The notes beneath the pieces are model-generated. The model was not told where the DNA came from, made no database searches, and saw nothing but the letters and a program-made list of their open reading frames with translations. From Bacillota bacterium (GTDB lineage Bacteria; Bacillota; Sulfobacillia; Sulfobacillales; Sulfobacillaceae): 64,000 nt of DNA. Positions 33,130-41,911 of this stretch are shown here, piece by piece. The stretch spans positions 62,001 to 126,000 of the forward strand of contig JAKACZ010000006.1 of the NCBI GenBank assembly GCA_021820965.1. Direction: 5' to 3'. A program made the position numbers and the translations under genes. Every line of letters begins with the position of its first letter. Within the stretch, counting starts at the first letter, position 1.

Positions 33130-33999
33130 TTAGACGATAATGCCAATCGCCAGTAGCAGGCCCATCACGATATGAAGCCGCCCCATAAGTGGAACCGCCT
33201 GGCTGAGTCCGTCGGGACGGGCCATGCGCCGGAGCGTCACCGCCGCCAGGGGTGTGGCCATCCATACCAGCAGCGTGGCTGGGGGTAAGCGGTGGGTGAT
33301 GACGGCGATGAGCACTGTGGCAAAGGCGGCTGAAACCACCGCGGTGATGACGGCGAACCCTTTATTGTGGCCCAAAATCACGGGAATCGTGTGCCGGCCA
33401 TGCTCACCGTCTTTCACCCGATCGCGCAAATTATTGCCTAAGAGGATTGAGGCCACCAGAAACCCAACGGGAATCGACGCCATCCAGGCCATGGGCGTAA
33501 TGTGGCCCCCGGCGGTGAGCTCCGTGGCGGTGATTTCCAAGGGCCCCATAACCATGAACACAAAAAATTCACCAAAGGGGGTGGCGGAAATGGGGAACGG
33601 CCCGCCTGCATAGAAAAACCCGGCACCGATGGCTAGGATCCCCATTAATAGAAGCCATGGGTCGCGAAAGATGACAAGTAAGAGTCCCAGGACCAGGGCG
33701 GTGAGGTAAAGGCCGATAGCCCAATGCCAGACGTCCCTGGCCGGCACCTCGCCCGAAACGATGATGCCGCCAATCCCCAGACTCTCTCGGGTGTCGAGTC
33801 CCTGCACATAGTCATGGTATTCATTGAGCATGTTGGCGCCGATCTGCATGAGAAAGCCTATGACAATAATGTCAAGCCAGGCCCACCAGTTCAGCACATG
33901 GAGTGTACGCCAGGCTAAGGCCCCCCCGACCAGCATGGGAACGACGGTGGCCGCCAGCGTCGGCGGCCGGCTGACTTTCAAAAAGGCCCTAAAGCTCAC
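33130..33999 (-). CDS. menA: 1,4-dihydroxy-2-naphthoate polyprenyltransferase
   Basis: 289 residues with about nine membrane helices. It attaches the isoprenoid tail to dihydroxynaphthoate at the cytoplasmic membrane, giving demethylmenaquinone. The first aspartate-rich motif is NMLNEYHDYVQGLDT (UbiA-family NxxxDxxxD type) and the second is NNLRDRVKDGEHGRHTIPV. GGPFPISATPFGEFFVFMVMG is typical of MenA. The GTG start overlaps the menE stop by 4 nt, so translation is coupled. Confidence 0.93.
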   Translation of the reverse strand: MSFRAFLKVSRPPTLAATVVPMLVGGALAWRTLHVLNWWAWLDIIVIGFLMQIGANMLNEYHDYVQGLDTRESLGIGGIIVSGEVPARDVWHWAIGLYLTALVLGLLLVIFRDPWLLLMGILAIGAGFFYAGGPFPISATPFGEFFVFMVMGPLEITATELTAGGHITPMAWMASIPVGFLVASILLGNNLRDRVKDGEHGRHTIPVILGHNKGFAVITAVVSAAFATVLIAVITHRLPPATLLVWMATPLAAVTLRRMARPDGLSQAVPLMGRLHIVMGLLLAIGIIV

Positions 34000-35462
34000 G
34001 GACTATCCACCCATCGCGGCATTGTCTGGGCCAGCTGGAGAAGCTCGGTACGCAATATCTTGCCGCCGGCGTTGCGCGGAATCTCCTCCAGCCGAAAATA
34101 TACCGAAGGCATTTTATATGATGCTAGATGATTCGACAAGAATAATCTCAAGGGACCCAGGGTGACGTCGGTGCCGGTGACCAGCGCTGCCGCGACTATC
34201 TGTCCCCATTCCGGGTGGGAAAGACCAAACACCGCGGCATCGCGCACACCGGGATAGCTGAGGATGAGATCTTCCACCTCACGGGGGGACACATTTTCGC
34301 CTCCGCGGACGATAAGATCTTTCAGGCGGTCGGTCACCGTGAGATAGCCATCGGCGTCCACGAATCCGATGTCGCCGGTCTTAAGCCAGCCATCGGCAAA
34401 AGCTTGAGCGGTCGCCTGGGGATTTCTCCAGTAGCCGCGGGCCACCGACGGGCTCTTAACCCAAATTTCGCCCAACTCCTCGGGAGCACAGTCCGTGCCG
34501 TCGCGGACAATGCGAATTTCTGTGGGGAGATTGGGGTGCCCGGATGAGGCTTTTCGCTCGGATACCTGGTCCAAATCGAGGGTGACAACTTGTGAGCAGG
34601 TTTCAGTCATGCCATAGGTTGGCACCACCGGATAGCCCTGCCGACGAGCACGCTGCAACAACTCGATAGAAGCCGGAGCGCCACCCAAGAGTGCCAATCG
34701 CAGGGAGGAAGGCGCCTTTTTGTTCAACGCCAAGAGGCGGTGAACCATGGTTGGGACCACAGAGACAAGCGTGATCTCTTCCTGGACCATTAATTCGTAG
34801 GTGCGGCCCGCATCAAAGCGCGGTTCTAGCACCACGGTGGATCCATGAATCACGCTGCGAAACAAAATGGTTAGTCCGCCGACATGAAACAGCGGCATGA
34901 CGTGCAGCCAACGGTCCTGGGCCTGTAGTCCCCCGTTGAGGGCAAACCCGACGGCGCTCCACCACTGGTTGGCAATGGTGAGTTCCACCCCCTTGGGACG
35001 CCCGGTAGTGCCCGAGGTGTACACCAAGGCATGGAGAGCGTCAAATCGAAGCCGGCCACCGGTCGGCCTGCGTCCTGCTCCGCCGCCGAGGACCTCGCGC
35101 ACCGACAGCGATAGCACACCGGGCGGTGCCGGCAGCGGGGATTGGTCATGAATTACTAGTCGGGGATCGGCATCGATCAGGATGGGGGCCAGTTCGTCAG
35201 GCGTGAGCCGGGTGTTGAGCGGTACCAGCACTGCGCCCATGCGCGTCAGTGCATGAACCAGCATGACCTGTTCCGCCGTCGCTGGCAGTAGATAGGCGAC
35301 GCGGTTGCCGCCAGTGACGCCCAACTCAGATAATGACGCGGCTACTGTGCCCACACGGGCGTCCAACTCGGCAAAAGACCAGCGGCCCGCCGGAGTGATC
35401 AAGGCGGGCCGATCGGGGTGAACGTCGGCTTGATGGCGAAGCCAGTCGGGACTGGAGGTCAT
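33996..35462 (-). CDS. menE: O-succinylbenzoate-CoA ligase
   Basis: 488 residues, ANL superfamily. It activates o-succinylbenzoate with ATP and CoA before ring closure by MenB. ALVYTSGTTGRPKGVELT is the P-loop-like A3 motif, VPTYGMTETCSQVVTL the A5 motif, and GWLKTGDIGFVDADGYLTVTDRLKDLIVRGGENVSPREVE the A7-A8 hinge. The catalytic Lys is near the C-terminus in NAGGKILRTEL. I took the ATG 4 nt after the menB stop, with CTAGGAAG before it; an earlier in-frame start at 35513 would overlap menB. Operon position between menB and menA fixes the function. Confidence 0.92.
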   Translation of the reverse strand: MTSSPDWLRHQADVHPDRPALITPAGRWSFAELDARVGTVAASLSELGVTGGNRVAYLLPATAEQVMLVHALTRMGAVLVPLNTRLTPDELAPILIDADPRLVIHDQSPLPAPPGVLSLSVREVLGGGAGRRPTGGRLRFDALHALVYTSGTTGRPKGVELTIANQWWSAVGFALNGGLQAQDRWLHVMPLFHVGGLTILFRSVIHGSTVVLEPRFDAGRTYELMVQEEITLVSVVPTMVHRLLALNKKAPSSLRLALLGGAPASIELLQRARRQGYPVVPTYGMTETCSQVVTLDLDQVSERKASSGHPNLPTEIRIVRDGTDCAPEELGEIWVKSPSVARGYWRNPQATAQAFADGWLKTGDIGFVDADGYLTVTDRLKDLIVRGGENVSPREVEDLILSYPGVRDAAVFGLSHPEWGQIVAAALVTGTDVTLGPLRLFLSNHLASYKMPSVYFRLEEIPRNAGGKILRTELLQLAQTMPRWVDSP

Positions 35463-35466
35463 CTTC

Positions 35467-36285
35467 CTAGGGCAACCGCGAAAACTGGTCGAAGTTCGGC
35501 TTGCGGTGTTCAAGATAGGCGTTCCGGCCTTCCTGTCCTTCGGCAGTCATGTAAAACAGCATCGTGGCGTCCCCGGCCAACTGCTGAAGACCCGCCAATC
35601 CGTCTGTGTCCGCGTTGAAGGCGGCTTTGAGAAATCGCAGCGCAATCGGACTTTTTTCCAAGATTTCTCGGCACCATTGCACCGTTTCCTCTTCCAATCG
35701 CTCAAGCGGTACCACTGTGTTCACCAAGCCCATTTCGAGCGCCTGCTGGGCGTCATACTGTCGGCACAGGTACCATATTTCGCGAGCCTTTTTATGCCCG
35801 ACAACGCGGGCCAATAGTGCCGAACCGTAGCCGGCGTCAAAGCTTCCCACTTTAGGCCCGGTTTGGCCGAAGCGCGCGTTATCGGCGGCTATGGTGAGAT
35901 CGCACACAAGATGGAGGACATGGCCGCCGCCGATGGCATACCCGGCCACCATCGCAATCACCGGTTTGGGCAGATAACGAATCTGCTTTTGCAAGTCAAG
36001 CACGTTTAACCGCGGCACGCCGTCGCTGCCCACATAGCCGGCATCGCCGCGGATCCGCTGGTCTCCGCCCGAACAAAAGGCTTGGTCGCCCGCGCCGGTT
36101 AGAATCGCTACTCCAATACTGGGGTCATCCCGGATGATATTAAAGGCGTCTTCCAATTGAAAGAGCGTGTCCGGCCGGAATGCGTTGCGCACCTCCGGGC
36201 GGTTGATAGTAACCTTGGCGATGCCGTCTAACTGATGCAATAGAACATCCGAGTATTCCTTTCTGAGCTGCCAGTCAAATCCCAC
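35467..36285 (-). CDS. menB: 1,4-dihydroxy-2-naphthoyl-CoA synthase
   Basis: 272 residues, crotonase fold. It closes the second naphthoquinone ring from succinylbenzoyl-CoA. [21 protein letters not shown] is the MenB oxyanion-hole region, [41 protein letters not shown] the long conserved core (here named only by its ends), and [12 protein letters not shown] the characteristic C-terminus. GTG start with GGGGAGGGG 7 nt before it. It lies 27 nt after menH and 4 nt before menE. Confidence 0.95.
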   Translation of the reverse strand: MGFDWQLRKEYSDVLLHQLDGIAKVTINRPEVRNAFRPDTLFQLEDAFNIIRDDPSIGVAILTGAGDQAFCSGGDQRIRGDAGYVGSDGVPRLNVLDLQKQIRYLPKPVIAMVAGYAIGGGHVLHLVCDLTIAADNARFGQTGPKVGSFDAGYGSALLARVVGHKKAREIWYLCRQYDAQQALEMGLVNTVVPLERLEEETVQWCREILEKSPIALRFLKAAFNADTDGLAGLQQLAGDATMLFYMTAEGQEGRNAYLEHRKPNFDQFSRLP

Positions 36286-36312
36286 CGATACCCCTCCCCA
36301 CCCTGTTTTTTG

Positions 36313-37125
36313 TTATAGATGCTCTTTAAGAAACCTTTCGACAATGTCCTTGAAGATTGCCGGTTGTTCTCCGTGCACAGTATGTCCCGCCTTATCAACG
36401 CTAAGCCAGGTCGCGTGAGCGATATGTCGCGCCATGCGTTCGGCAATGGCGGCAAATTTTCTGTCGCGCTGGCCGGTCACCAACAGGACCGGCATGGTCA
36501 GACTGGGCAACATGTCCCAGAGCGAATCCTGCTCTCCGGTTCCACAACCCCTAAGGCTTTGTGCCAGCCCGAACGGGGTGTGAGACAACCGAATGCGATT
36601 TTCCTCGTCGACCAGCCATTGCGGCTGATCCCGAAATAGGGGCCGCTGCGACCAATAGGGGACAAACCAATCCAATCCCTTTTGCATAATATCGTCCGCC
36701 AACGCCCGATCCTGCGCACGGCGCACCTGGCGCTCGCTGGGACTGTCGAGGCCAGGCGACGCGCTTTCCAAGACAAGCCGGGACAGCCGCCAGCCATGTT
36801 GTACGGCAAAGTGTAGAGCCAGCCGCCCGCCCATGGAATAGCCTAACACAGCCGCACTGCGAATGGAAAGCTGGTCCAGTAATGTCGCCAGCCGGTCGGC
36901 GGTGCCGGCCATGGTTAGATCTTGAGCATTGAGGGGCGCGGGGGTCCGGCCATGGCCGGGCAAATCCGGCGCGATGGTCCAGAACGTTTGAGACCAATGA
37001 CTTAGCAGCGCGTCCCAGCTGGCGTGCGATCCGGTGAATCCGTGCAGCAGCAATAAGGCGGGGAAATCCGGTCGACCCTTGGTTTGCACATACCAGGATT
37101 GGTCGTTCAGCAATATGCTGCTCAT
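36313..37125 (-). CDS. menH: SHCHC synthase-like alpha/beta hydrolase
   Basis: 270 residues. In menaquinone synthesis MenH eliminates pyruvate from SEPHCHC. The fold shows LLLHGFTGSHASWDAL (oxyanion region), LPGHGRTPAP, nucleophile Ser in VLGYSMGGRLALHFA, Asp in LVTGQRDRKFAAIA and His in DKAGHTVHGEQP, a complete triad. The ATG overlaps the menD stop as ATGA; a longer in-frame start would run into menD. Identity as MenH rather than a generic hydrolase rests on its place between menD and menB plus the LPGHG and SMGGR motifs. Confidence 0.9.
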   Translation of the reverse strand: MSSILLNDQSWYVQTKGRPDFPALLLLHGFTGSHASWDALLSHWSQTFWTIAPDLPGHGRTPAPLNAQDLTMAGTADRLATLLDQLSIRSAAVLGYSMGGRLALHFAVQHGWRLSRLVLESASPGLDSPSERQVRRAQDRALADDIMQKGLDWFVPYWSQRPLFRDQPQWLVDEENRIRLSHTPFGLAQSLRGCGTGEQDSLWDMLPSLTMPVLLVTGQRDRKFAAIAERMARHIAHATWLSVDKAGHTVHGEQPAIFKDIVERFLKEHL

Positions 37126-38789
37126 TGGCTGAGAGCCCCCGATTGATAAAGCTGTCGGTGAATCGCGGCCGAATGGCGCCGCGGACTGGTGCGCCATTCC
37201 AATACTCTAAGGCCGGGGCGATCGCGAAGTTCAAGGAACTGGCTGCGAAAGGCATCGTAACCGTACGCGCGGCGAAAGTCCGCACCGTATAAGGCCGCCA
37301 CGCCGGAAAAATCCACTTGGTGTGGCGTTCCGAACAGTTCTTCGAACAAGTCCTCATCCAACTGGCCTTGCGCCAGGTAGGAAAAGATGGCGCCTCCATC
37401 ATTGTTGATAACAACAATCAAGGCATTAATCCCCAACCGCTGCCCGTAAATTAGTCCGGTTAAATCGTGGTGAAAAGCCAAGTCGCCCACGACCGCCAAT
37501 ACGTCCCCGGTGTGGCGGGCGATACCCATTGCGGTTGAGATTAATCCATCAATGCCGTTGGCGCCGCGGTTAGCCATCAGCCTTAATCCGCCGTGACTGT
37601 AGAAGGTGTCAAAGTCCCGCACCGGCATGCTGGAAGCGGCCAAGGCCGGTGAGGCCCGCGATCCCCAAAGTTGAGCCGCTTCACGGTAAAACCGGCCTTC
37701 AAAGTCTTGGGGGCTCTTTTCCAGTACGAAATCGACTCGCGCTTGCGCTTCTTGCTCAACTTGGGCCAGCCGATTGACAAAATCGGGTGCGGTCGGCGGC
37801 AGGCGGTCGAGCAGGGACGACAGAGCATCGGCGGGGTCGCCTTCAACTACGACACTCTCGAGCAGGGCGGGATCACGAAATCCCAGAGGCCAGTCCAGCA
37901 GGACCAATCGCGCGCCGTCACACCATTGATTGAAAGCCTTCGAGGTGAGCGGGGCGCCCAGCCGGATTACCGCGTCCGGGCGAGAAAACCCGGGATGGCT
38001 GCGCAAAAAGGTGTCATAGGCGGTCAGAACGCCGGCCGGCCGGCCGTTGTGGCAGAGCGGATCGGCAAACACGGGAAGGTGTAGATTCCGCGCTTTATCG
38101 AGCACTGCGTCCGAAACCCAGGGTGCCTCCGGTCCCAGGGCCACAATGGGGAAGCGGGCGTTCCAAATCCATTTCGACGCCGCCTCGATTCCGTCGGACG
38201 AGGGAAGCAGTACCGGCGCATAGTGTCCTGCCATCAGTGCCTGGCCGATCGGGCCCTCCTCGGGCAGCAGGGGTTCCCGCAGGGGAAAGTTGAGGTGCAC
38301 GGGTCCTCGCGGTTGGCTCATGGCCCGGTGTACGGCGCGGGCGGCCGTCACGGCGGCATGATGCTCGAGGTCGGGTCCGGGCGTGGGCATGTCCACGAAC
38401 CATTTGACGTGAGACCCGTACAAATTGACTTGATTAATGGTCTGTGCGGCCCCCACGTCGCGCAGCTCCCGCGGGCGATCGGCGGTCAATACGACCAAGG
38501 GCACCCGACTTAACCCGGCTTCCGCCACCGCCGGCATAAAATTGGCGGCCGCGGTACCCGATGTGCACACCAATACTACCGGGCAGCTCGAGGCCTTTGC
38601 CAGGCCCAGCGCAAAATAAGCGCCCGACCGCTCGTCGAGCGCCATCATGACGTCGATATCCGGCCGCTCTTTGAGCAAGAGGGCCAGAGGAGTTGATCGG
38701 GATCCGGGAGCGATGACCGCATGCTTGACCCCGGCCGCGGCCAACTGGGCGATAAATTGGCCCAGATACGGCCTAAGCCACGCCGTCAA
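37122..38789 (-). CDS. menD: SEPHCHC synthase (2-succinyl-5-enolpyruvyl-6-hydroxy-3-cyclohexene-1-carboxylate synthase)
   Basis: 555 residues, thiamine diphosphate enzyme. It condenses isochorismate with 2-oxoglutarate. The N-terminus has HAVIAPGSRSTPLALLL and ALDERSGAYFALGLAKAS with the ThDP-activating Glu. CTSGTAAANFMPAVAEA and VVLTADRPRELRDVGAAQTINQ are MenD signatures. The C-terminal cofactor site GDLAFHHDLTGL leads to the Mg2+-binding NNDGGAIF. The TTG start is embedded in the menF stop (TATTGA) with AGAAGGTGA upstream, giving translational coupling. Confidence 0.95.
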   Translation of the reverse strand: MTAWLRPYLGQFIAQLAAAGVKHAVIAPGSRSTPLALLLKERPDIDVMMALDERSGAYFALGLAKASSCPVVLVCTSGTAAANFMPAVAEAGLSRVPLVVLTADRPRELRDVGAAQTINQVNLYGSHVKWFVDMPTPGPDLEHHAAVTAARAVHRAMSQPRGPVHLNFPLREPLLPEEGPIGQALMAGHYAPVLLPSSDGIEAASKWIWNARFPIVALGPEAPWVSDAVLDKARNLHLPVFADPLCHNGRPAGVLTAYDTFLRSHPGFSRPDAVIRLGAPLTSKAFNQWCDGARLVLLDWPLGFRDPALLESVVVEGDPADALSSLLDRLPPTAPDFVNRLAQVEQEAQARVDFVLEKSPQDFEGRFYREAAQLWGSRASPALAASSMPVRDFDTFYSHGGLRLMANRGANGIDGLISTAMGIARHTGDVLAVVGDLAFHHDLTGLIYGQRLGINALIVVINNDGGAIFSYLAQGQLDEDLFEELFGTPHQVDFSGVAALYGADFRRAYGYDAFRSQFLELRDRPGLRVLEWRTSPRRHSAAIHRQLYQSGALSQ

Positions 38790-40162
38790 TACGGTTCACC
38801 TTCTATCTCCAGCGCACTTAGCATGGTATTGAATTTCCAATCCGATTCCGAGAGCTCGGATGCCGGGTCAGAGTCCCCCATAATGCCGCAGCCGGCATAC
38901 AAATCCACTTGGTTCCGGTGAATAAGCCCGGAGCGCAGAGCTACCATCCACTGAGCGTCGCCGGACAGGCGCGTCCAGCCGATGGCGCCGGCATACCATC
39001 CTCGCGCGAACGGCTCGCCCCCGCTCATGATGTAGTCGGTAGCGGCTTCAACCGGATAGCCGGAAACCGCCGGCGTAGGATGGAGCTTGTTGACGACCGA
39101 CCAGATGCCGGCGCCCGGCTTGAGATGACCATGTATTGGGGTCAGTAAATGCTGTACGCTGGGGAGCTTTTTCAAATCGGGCGTGTCGGGCATGATTAGC
39201 GTATCCGTCAACCCGCTTAGGGCTTCCTGCACGTGGCGCCGCACCACGGCATGTTCCCGCGCGATTTTGGGATCATGTTTCATCGCCTCGGCCAGACGGC
39301 GGTCCTCTTCGGGGGTGAGTCCGCGCGGCGCGGATCCCGCCAGCGACATGGTTTCGACGAGATCCTGCTGCACGCGCGCTAAAATTTCCGGCGTTGCGCC
39401 GAGAAACGTGGCGCCATCCCGCCTCAGCGCGAACACGGCCGCGTCGGGATTTTGCACCCGAAGATTTTCAAGAACCGCGCCTACGTTGACCGCCCGGGAG
39501 TAGGAAATCCTCAACGTTCGGGCTAGCACGACCTTTTCCAAGCGTCCCCGACGAATGTCCTGGGCGGCTTCGGCGATACGCGCCATCCACTCTTGGCGGC
39601 TTGGCCGCGACTGGATCAGGGTCGGCGTTTGCGCCGGGCCGGAATGGCCAATCTGTGACGATAGAGCCCGCCAAATCGGTTCCAGCCTTCTAAGGTACAT
39701 CTCTACCGGCTGTTGCTGTTCGCCGTCAAGCCACAGCGTCACGGTCAGCAACGTACCATCCGGCGTTTGGATGACCTGCGCCATCGGCAGGGCCAGGTAC
39801 ACGCCGGGCCAGCCGTCCCACTGCGAGGCAGGCGAAAATCCAGTCCCGCCCACCAACAGCACCTCGGGCGGAAGGCCGTCTGTCAGGCGCTGAGCATGCT
39901 TTTCCATGCGCTCCAAGCCATTGCCGTCGTTCCACTGCCAGTCGCGCACCAGTCCTAGCCCCAACTGCGACACTCCATCAGGCTGAGAAAGAAACCAGCC
40001 AAATCCTTGATACTTGGAAAATGCATCAATCAGAGCAACGGGAGGAATCACCAAAGATTTAGCGAACCACTCTCTGTGGCCCGCCTGGCGGGCGTGTTCG
40101 AGGGCCTGTCGAAGATGCTCGTCGAACTGTGTTCGAGTAAGGTTTAAGGCGCTCGTATCCAT
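38786..40162 (-). CDS. menF: Isochorismate synthase
   Basis: 458 residues, chorismate-binding family. It turns chorismate into isochorismate, the entry step of menaquinone synthesis. The C-terminal catalytic domain has LEKVVLARTLRISY, FLGATPEILARVQQDLVETMSLAGSAPRG, SAVRRHV-like VVRRHVQEAL, LHPTPAVSGYPVEAA with the His-Pro-Thr-Pro signature, and GWYAGAIGW followed by YAGCGIMGDSDPASEL near the end. It heads the operon; menD starts inside its stop codon. There is no ribosome-binding site before the ATG, while a good promoter ends 6 nt upstream, suggesting a leaderless transcript. Confidence 0.95.
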   Translation of the reverse strand: MDTSALNLTRTQFDEHLRQALEHARQAGHREWFAKSLVIPPVALIDAFSKYQGFGWFLSQPDGVSQLGLGLVRDWQWNDGNGLERMEKHAQRLTDGLPPEVLLVGGTGFSPASQWDGWPGVYLALPMAQVIQTPDGTLLTVTLWLDGEQQQPVEMYLRRLEPIWRALSSQIGHSGPAQTPTLIQSRPSRQEWMARIAEAAQDIRRGRLEKVVLARTLRISYSRAVNVGAVLENLRVQNPDAAVFALRRDGATFLGATPEILARVQQDLVETMSLAGSAPRGLTPEEDRRLAEAMKHDPKIAREHAVVRRHVQEALSGLTDTLIMPDTPDLKKLPSVQHLLTPIHGHLKPGAGIWSVVNKLHPTPAVSGYPVEAATDYIMSGGEPFARGWYAGAIGWTRLSGDAQWMVALRSGLIHRNQVDLYAGCGIMGDSDPASELSESDWKFNTMLSALEIEGEPY

Positions 40163-40168
40163 ACTGCT

Positions 40169-40197
40169 ACTATAGGCTCAGTAGGGTGCGAAAGCAA
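40169..40197 (-). promoter_or_regulatory. Sigma-A-type promoter of the men operon, probably leaderless
   Basis: On the minus strand TTGCTT (40192-40197) and TATAGT (40169-40174) are separated by 17 bp. The -10 box ends 6 nt before the menF ATG, so transcription should start at or within 1-2 nt of the start codon. Confidence 0.6.
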
Positions 40198-40228
40198 TAC
40201 AGGACAGGCAGCGAGGGGGGAACCATGG

Positions 40229-41065
40229 GTGACGAAGCCTTGGCGGCTGTCAAGCCATCAATGCGAACAGGCCATTTTCACCATGTGGCCAGAACTTGCC
40301 ACAGCGCCTCCTCGTTGGGTCGAGGACGGGTGGGATTTTCGCGTAGCCATCGTGGACAACCGATGGGTGGTGCGGGTGGCCCGAAACCACGCAGCAGCGC
40401 TGCGCCTGGCTCGCGAAGTGCATTTTTTACAACAGCTGGTCGATTCCCCGGTGCCGCTTCCACGGTATCGTAGAGTCGCGCTGGGAATGGCGGTATACCC
40501 TTTTATCGCGGGTACGGCGGTTTCCGCCGTTCATCCGCCTACGTTGGCGCTCCGTCGGGAGCTTGGTGCATTTATTGAATGGCTGCATGCCCGCAGCCAG
40601 CCGCAGCGGGCGGGAGACGTGCGGCGGCGATGGGCGTACCGCCGGAGAGCTCTGTATCGGCAGGTAAAGATGCGCGCCCTGGACCTCTTTTCGGTCAAAG
40701 AGGCACGGCGTATCAAAGGGCGGTTCGAACCAGCGCTGACGCTATTGGCCGAGAGCGACTGGTGCCCGGCTCTTTTGCACGGCGACTTGACAGCGGAAAA
40801 CATTCTTCAGGACGGGGGACAGCTTGTGGGAATTTTGGATTTTGGGGATTGGCGGTGGGGCGATGAGGCGTTTGATTGGTCCGCGGTTCCCGGCCTGGAA
40901 ATGGTCCTCCCGGATCGGCTGGCCGGAAATGCGGAGGCACGCGCGCGCATGCAGTTTTACCGGTTCGCGGCGCCCTTTTACGGGATTTTGCACGGACTGA
41001 AGTTAGGCCAAGTCGAAGTGGTTGAGCACGGCGTGCGCCGGGTCCGCCGACTTTTGTCCGAGTGA
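40229..41065 (+). CDS. APH-family phosphotransferase
   Basis: 278 residues, protein-kinase-like fold of the aminoglycoside phosphotransferase/choline kinase group. The catalytic loop is LLHGDLTAENILQ, with the base Asp, and the metal-binding Asp is in VGILDFGDWRWGDEAFDWS. The N-lobe shows WVVRVARN, with the ATP-anchoring region, and LAREVHFLQQL. Such enzymes phosphorylate small hydroxylated molecules such as homoserine, choline, fructosamine or drugs; the substrate here is unknown. The GTG start has GAGGGGGG upstream; the gene overlaps pheA by 4 nt. Its link to pheA suggests a metabolic rather than a resistance role. Confidence 0.85.
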   Translation: MTKPWRLSSHQCEQAIFTMWPELATAPPRWVEDGWDFRVAIVDNRWVVRVARNHAAALRLAREVHFLQQLVDSPVPLPRYRRVALGMAVYPFIAGTAVSAVHPPTLALRRELGAFIEWLHARSQPQRAGDVRRRWAYRRRALYRQVKMRALDLFSVKEARRIKGRFEPALTLLAESDWCPALLHGDLTAENILQDGGQLVGILDFGDWRWGDEAFDWSAVPGLEMVLPDRLAGNAEARARMQFYRFAAPFYGILHGLKLGQVEVVEHGVRRVRRLLSE

Positions 41066-41910
41066 GCTGGCCTATGTACTATCAAGGAGAGCCGGGAGCC
41101 TTTAGCGAGTCGGCCATACTTCATTATTTTCCCGGGCAGGAGGCGCGTGGCCTGCCATCATTTGAAGCGGCGTACGACCGTCTCTTGAATGATTCGCACG
41201 CCCTGGCGCTTTTGCCGATTGAAAACGCCTATCGGGGTCCGGTGACGGAGGTGTGGGATCGCTTAGTGGGCGATGATCGCCTCACTATTTGGGCCGAAGT
41301 CGTCGAGCCGGTGCACTTGGCGCTGATGGCGCTTCCGGGCGAAACACTAAAAAGCATCACCCGGGTGCGGTCGCATCCGCAGGCGTTAATGCAAAGCCGC
41401 GGATTTTGGCAGCCGCGCCGCTATGTGGCCGAACCGTCGCTGGACACCGCGGGTAGTGCGCGGGAACTGGCCGAAAATCGTTGGCCTGGCGTGGCAGCGA
41501 TTGCCAGCCCAGGGGCGGCTCGGCGTTACGGACTGAACCTATTGGCGGAGCCCTTGGAAGACTATCCCGATAACCGCACCCGCTTCTGGCTCATCGCCCA
41601 ACGGCAGCCGCCGGTGCTGCCTGAGACGTCGGTTTTGACGATGAAGGCGACCTTGGCGTTTGATGTTGCGAACCGGCCGGGGTCACTGGCACAGGTGTTA
41701 AATATTTTTGCTGGCCGCGGTCTGGATTTGATGAAAATTGAATCGCGGCCGCGCCCCGGGTTTCCGTTCGAATTTCGCTTCTGGATCGATGTCGCGTTGA
41801 GGGATGCGGAGGCAGCGACGCTGTTCCAGGCCCTGGCTGACGTACAGGCGTCCGTTCTCTTCTACCGCTTCTTGGGGTATTATCCGGCGTTTGCAATGGA
41901 GGGAGAATAA
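41062..41910 (+). CDS. pheA: Prephenate dehydratase
   Basis: 282 residues, the size of monofunctional PheA. It decarboxylates and dehydrates prephenate to phenylpyruvate for phenylalanine synthesis. YYQGEPGAFSESAILHYFPG is the N-terminal catalytic-lobe motif, ALLPIENAYRGPV the conserved 'PIENS' region, and DNRTRFWLIA the T-R-F signature with the catalytic Thr. Residues from 195 on (DVANRPGSLAQVLNIFAGRGLDLMKIESRP) are an ACT domain that binds Phe for feedback inhibition. In this protein the usual Ser of PIENS is Ala. GTG start overlaps the previous stop; an in-frame ATG lies 12 nt later. Confidence 0.93.
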   Translation: MSWPMYYQGEPGAFSESAILHYFPGQEARGLPSFEAAYDRLLNDSHALALLPIENAYRGPVTEVWDRLVGDDRLTIWAEVVEPVHLALMALPGETLKSITRVRSHPQALMQSRGFWQPRRYVAEPSLDTAGSARELAENRWPGVAAIASPGAARRYGLNLLAEPLEDYPDNRTRFWLIAQRQPPVLPETSVLTMKATLAFDVANRPGSLAQVLNIFAGRGLDLMKIESRPRPGFPFEFRFWIDVALRDAEAATLFQALADVQASVLFYRFLGYYPAFAMEGE

Positions 41911-41911
41911 C

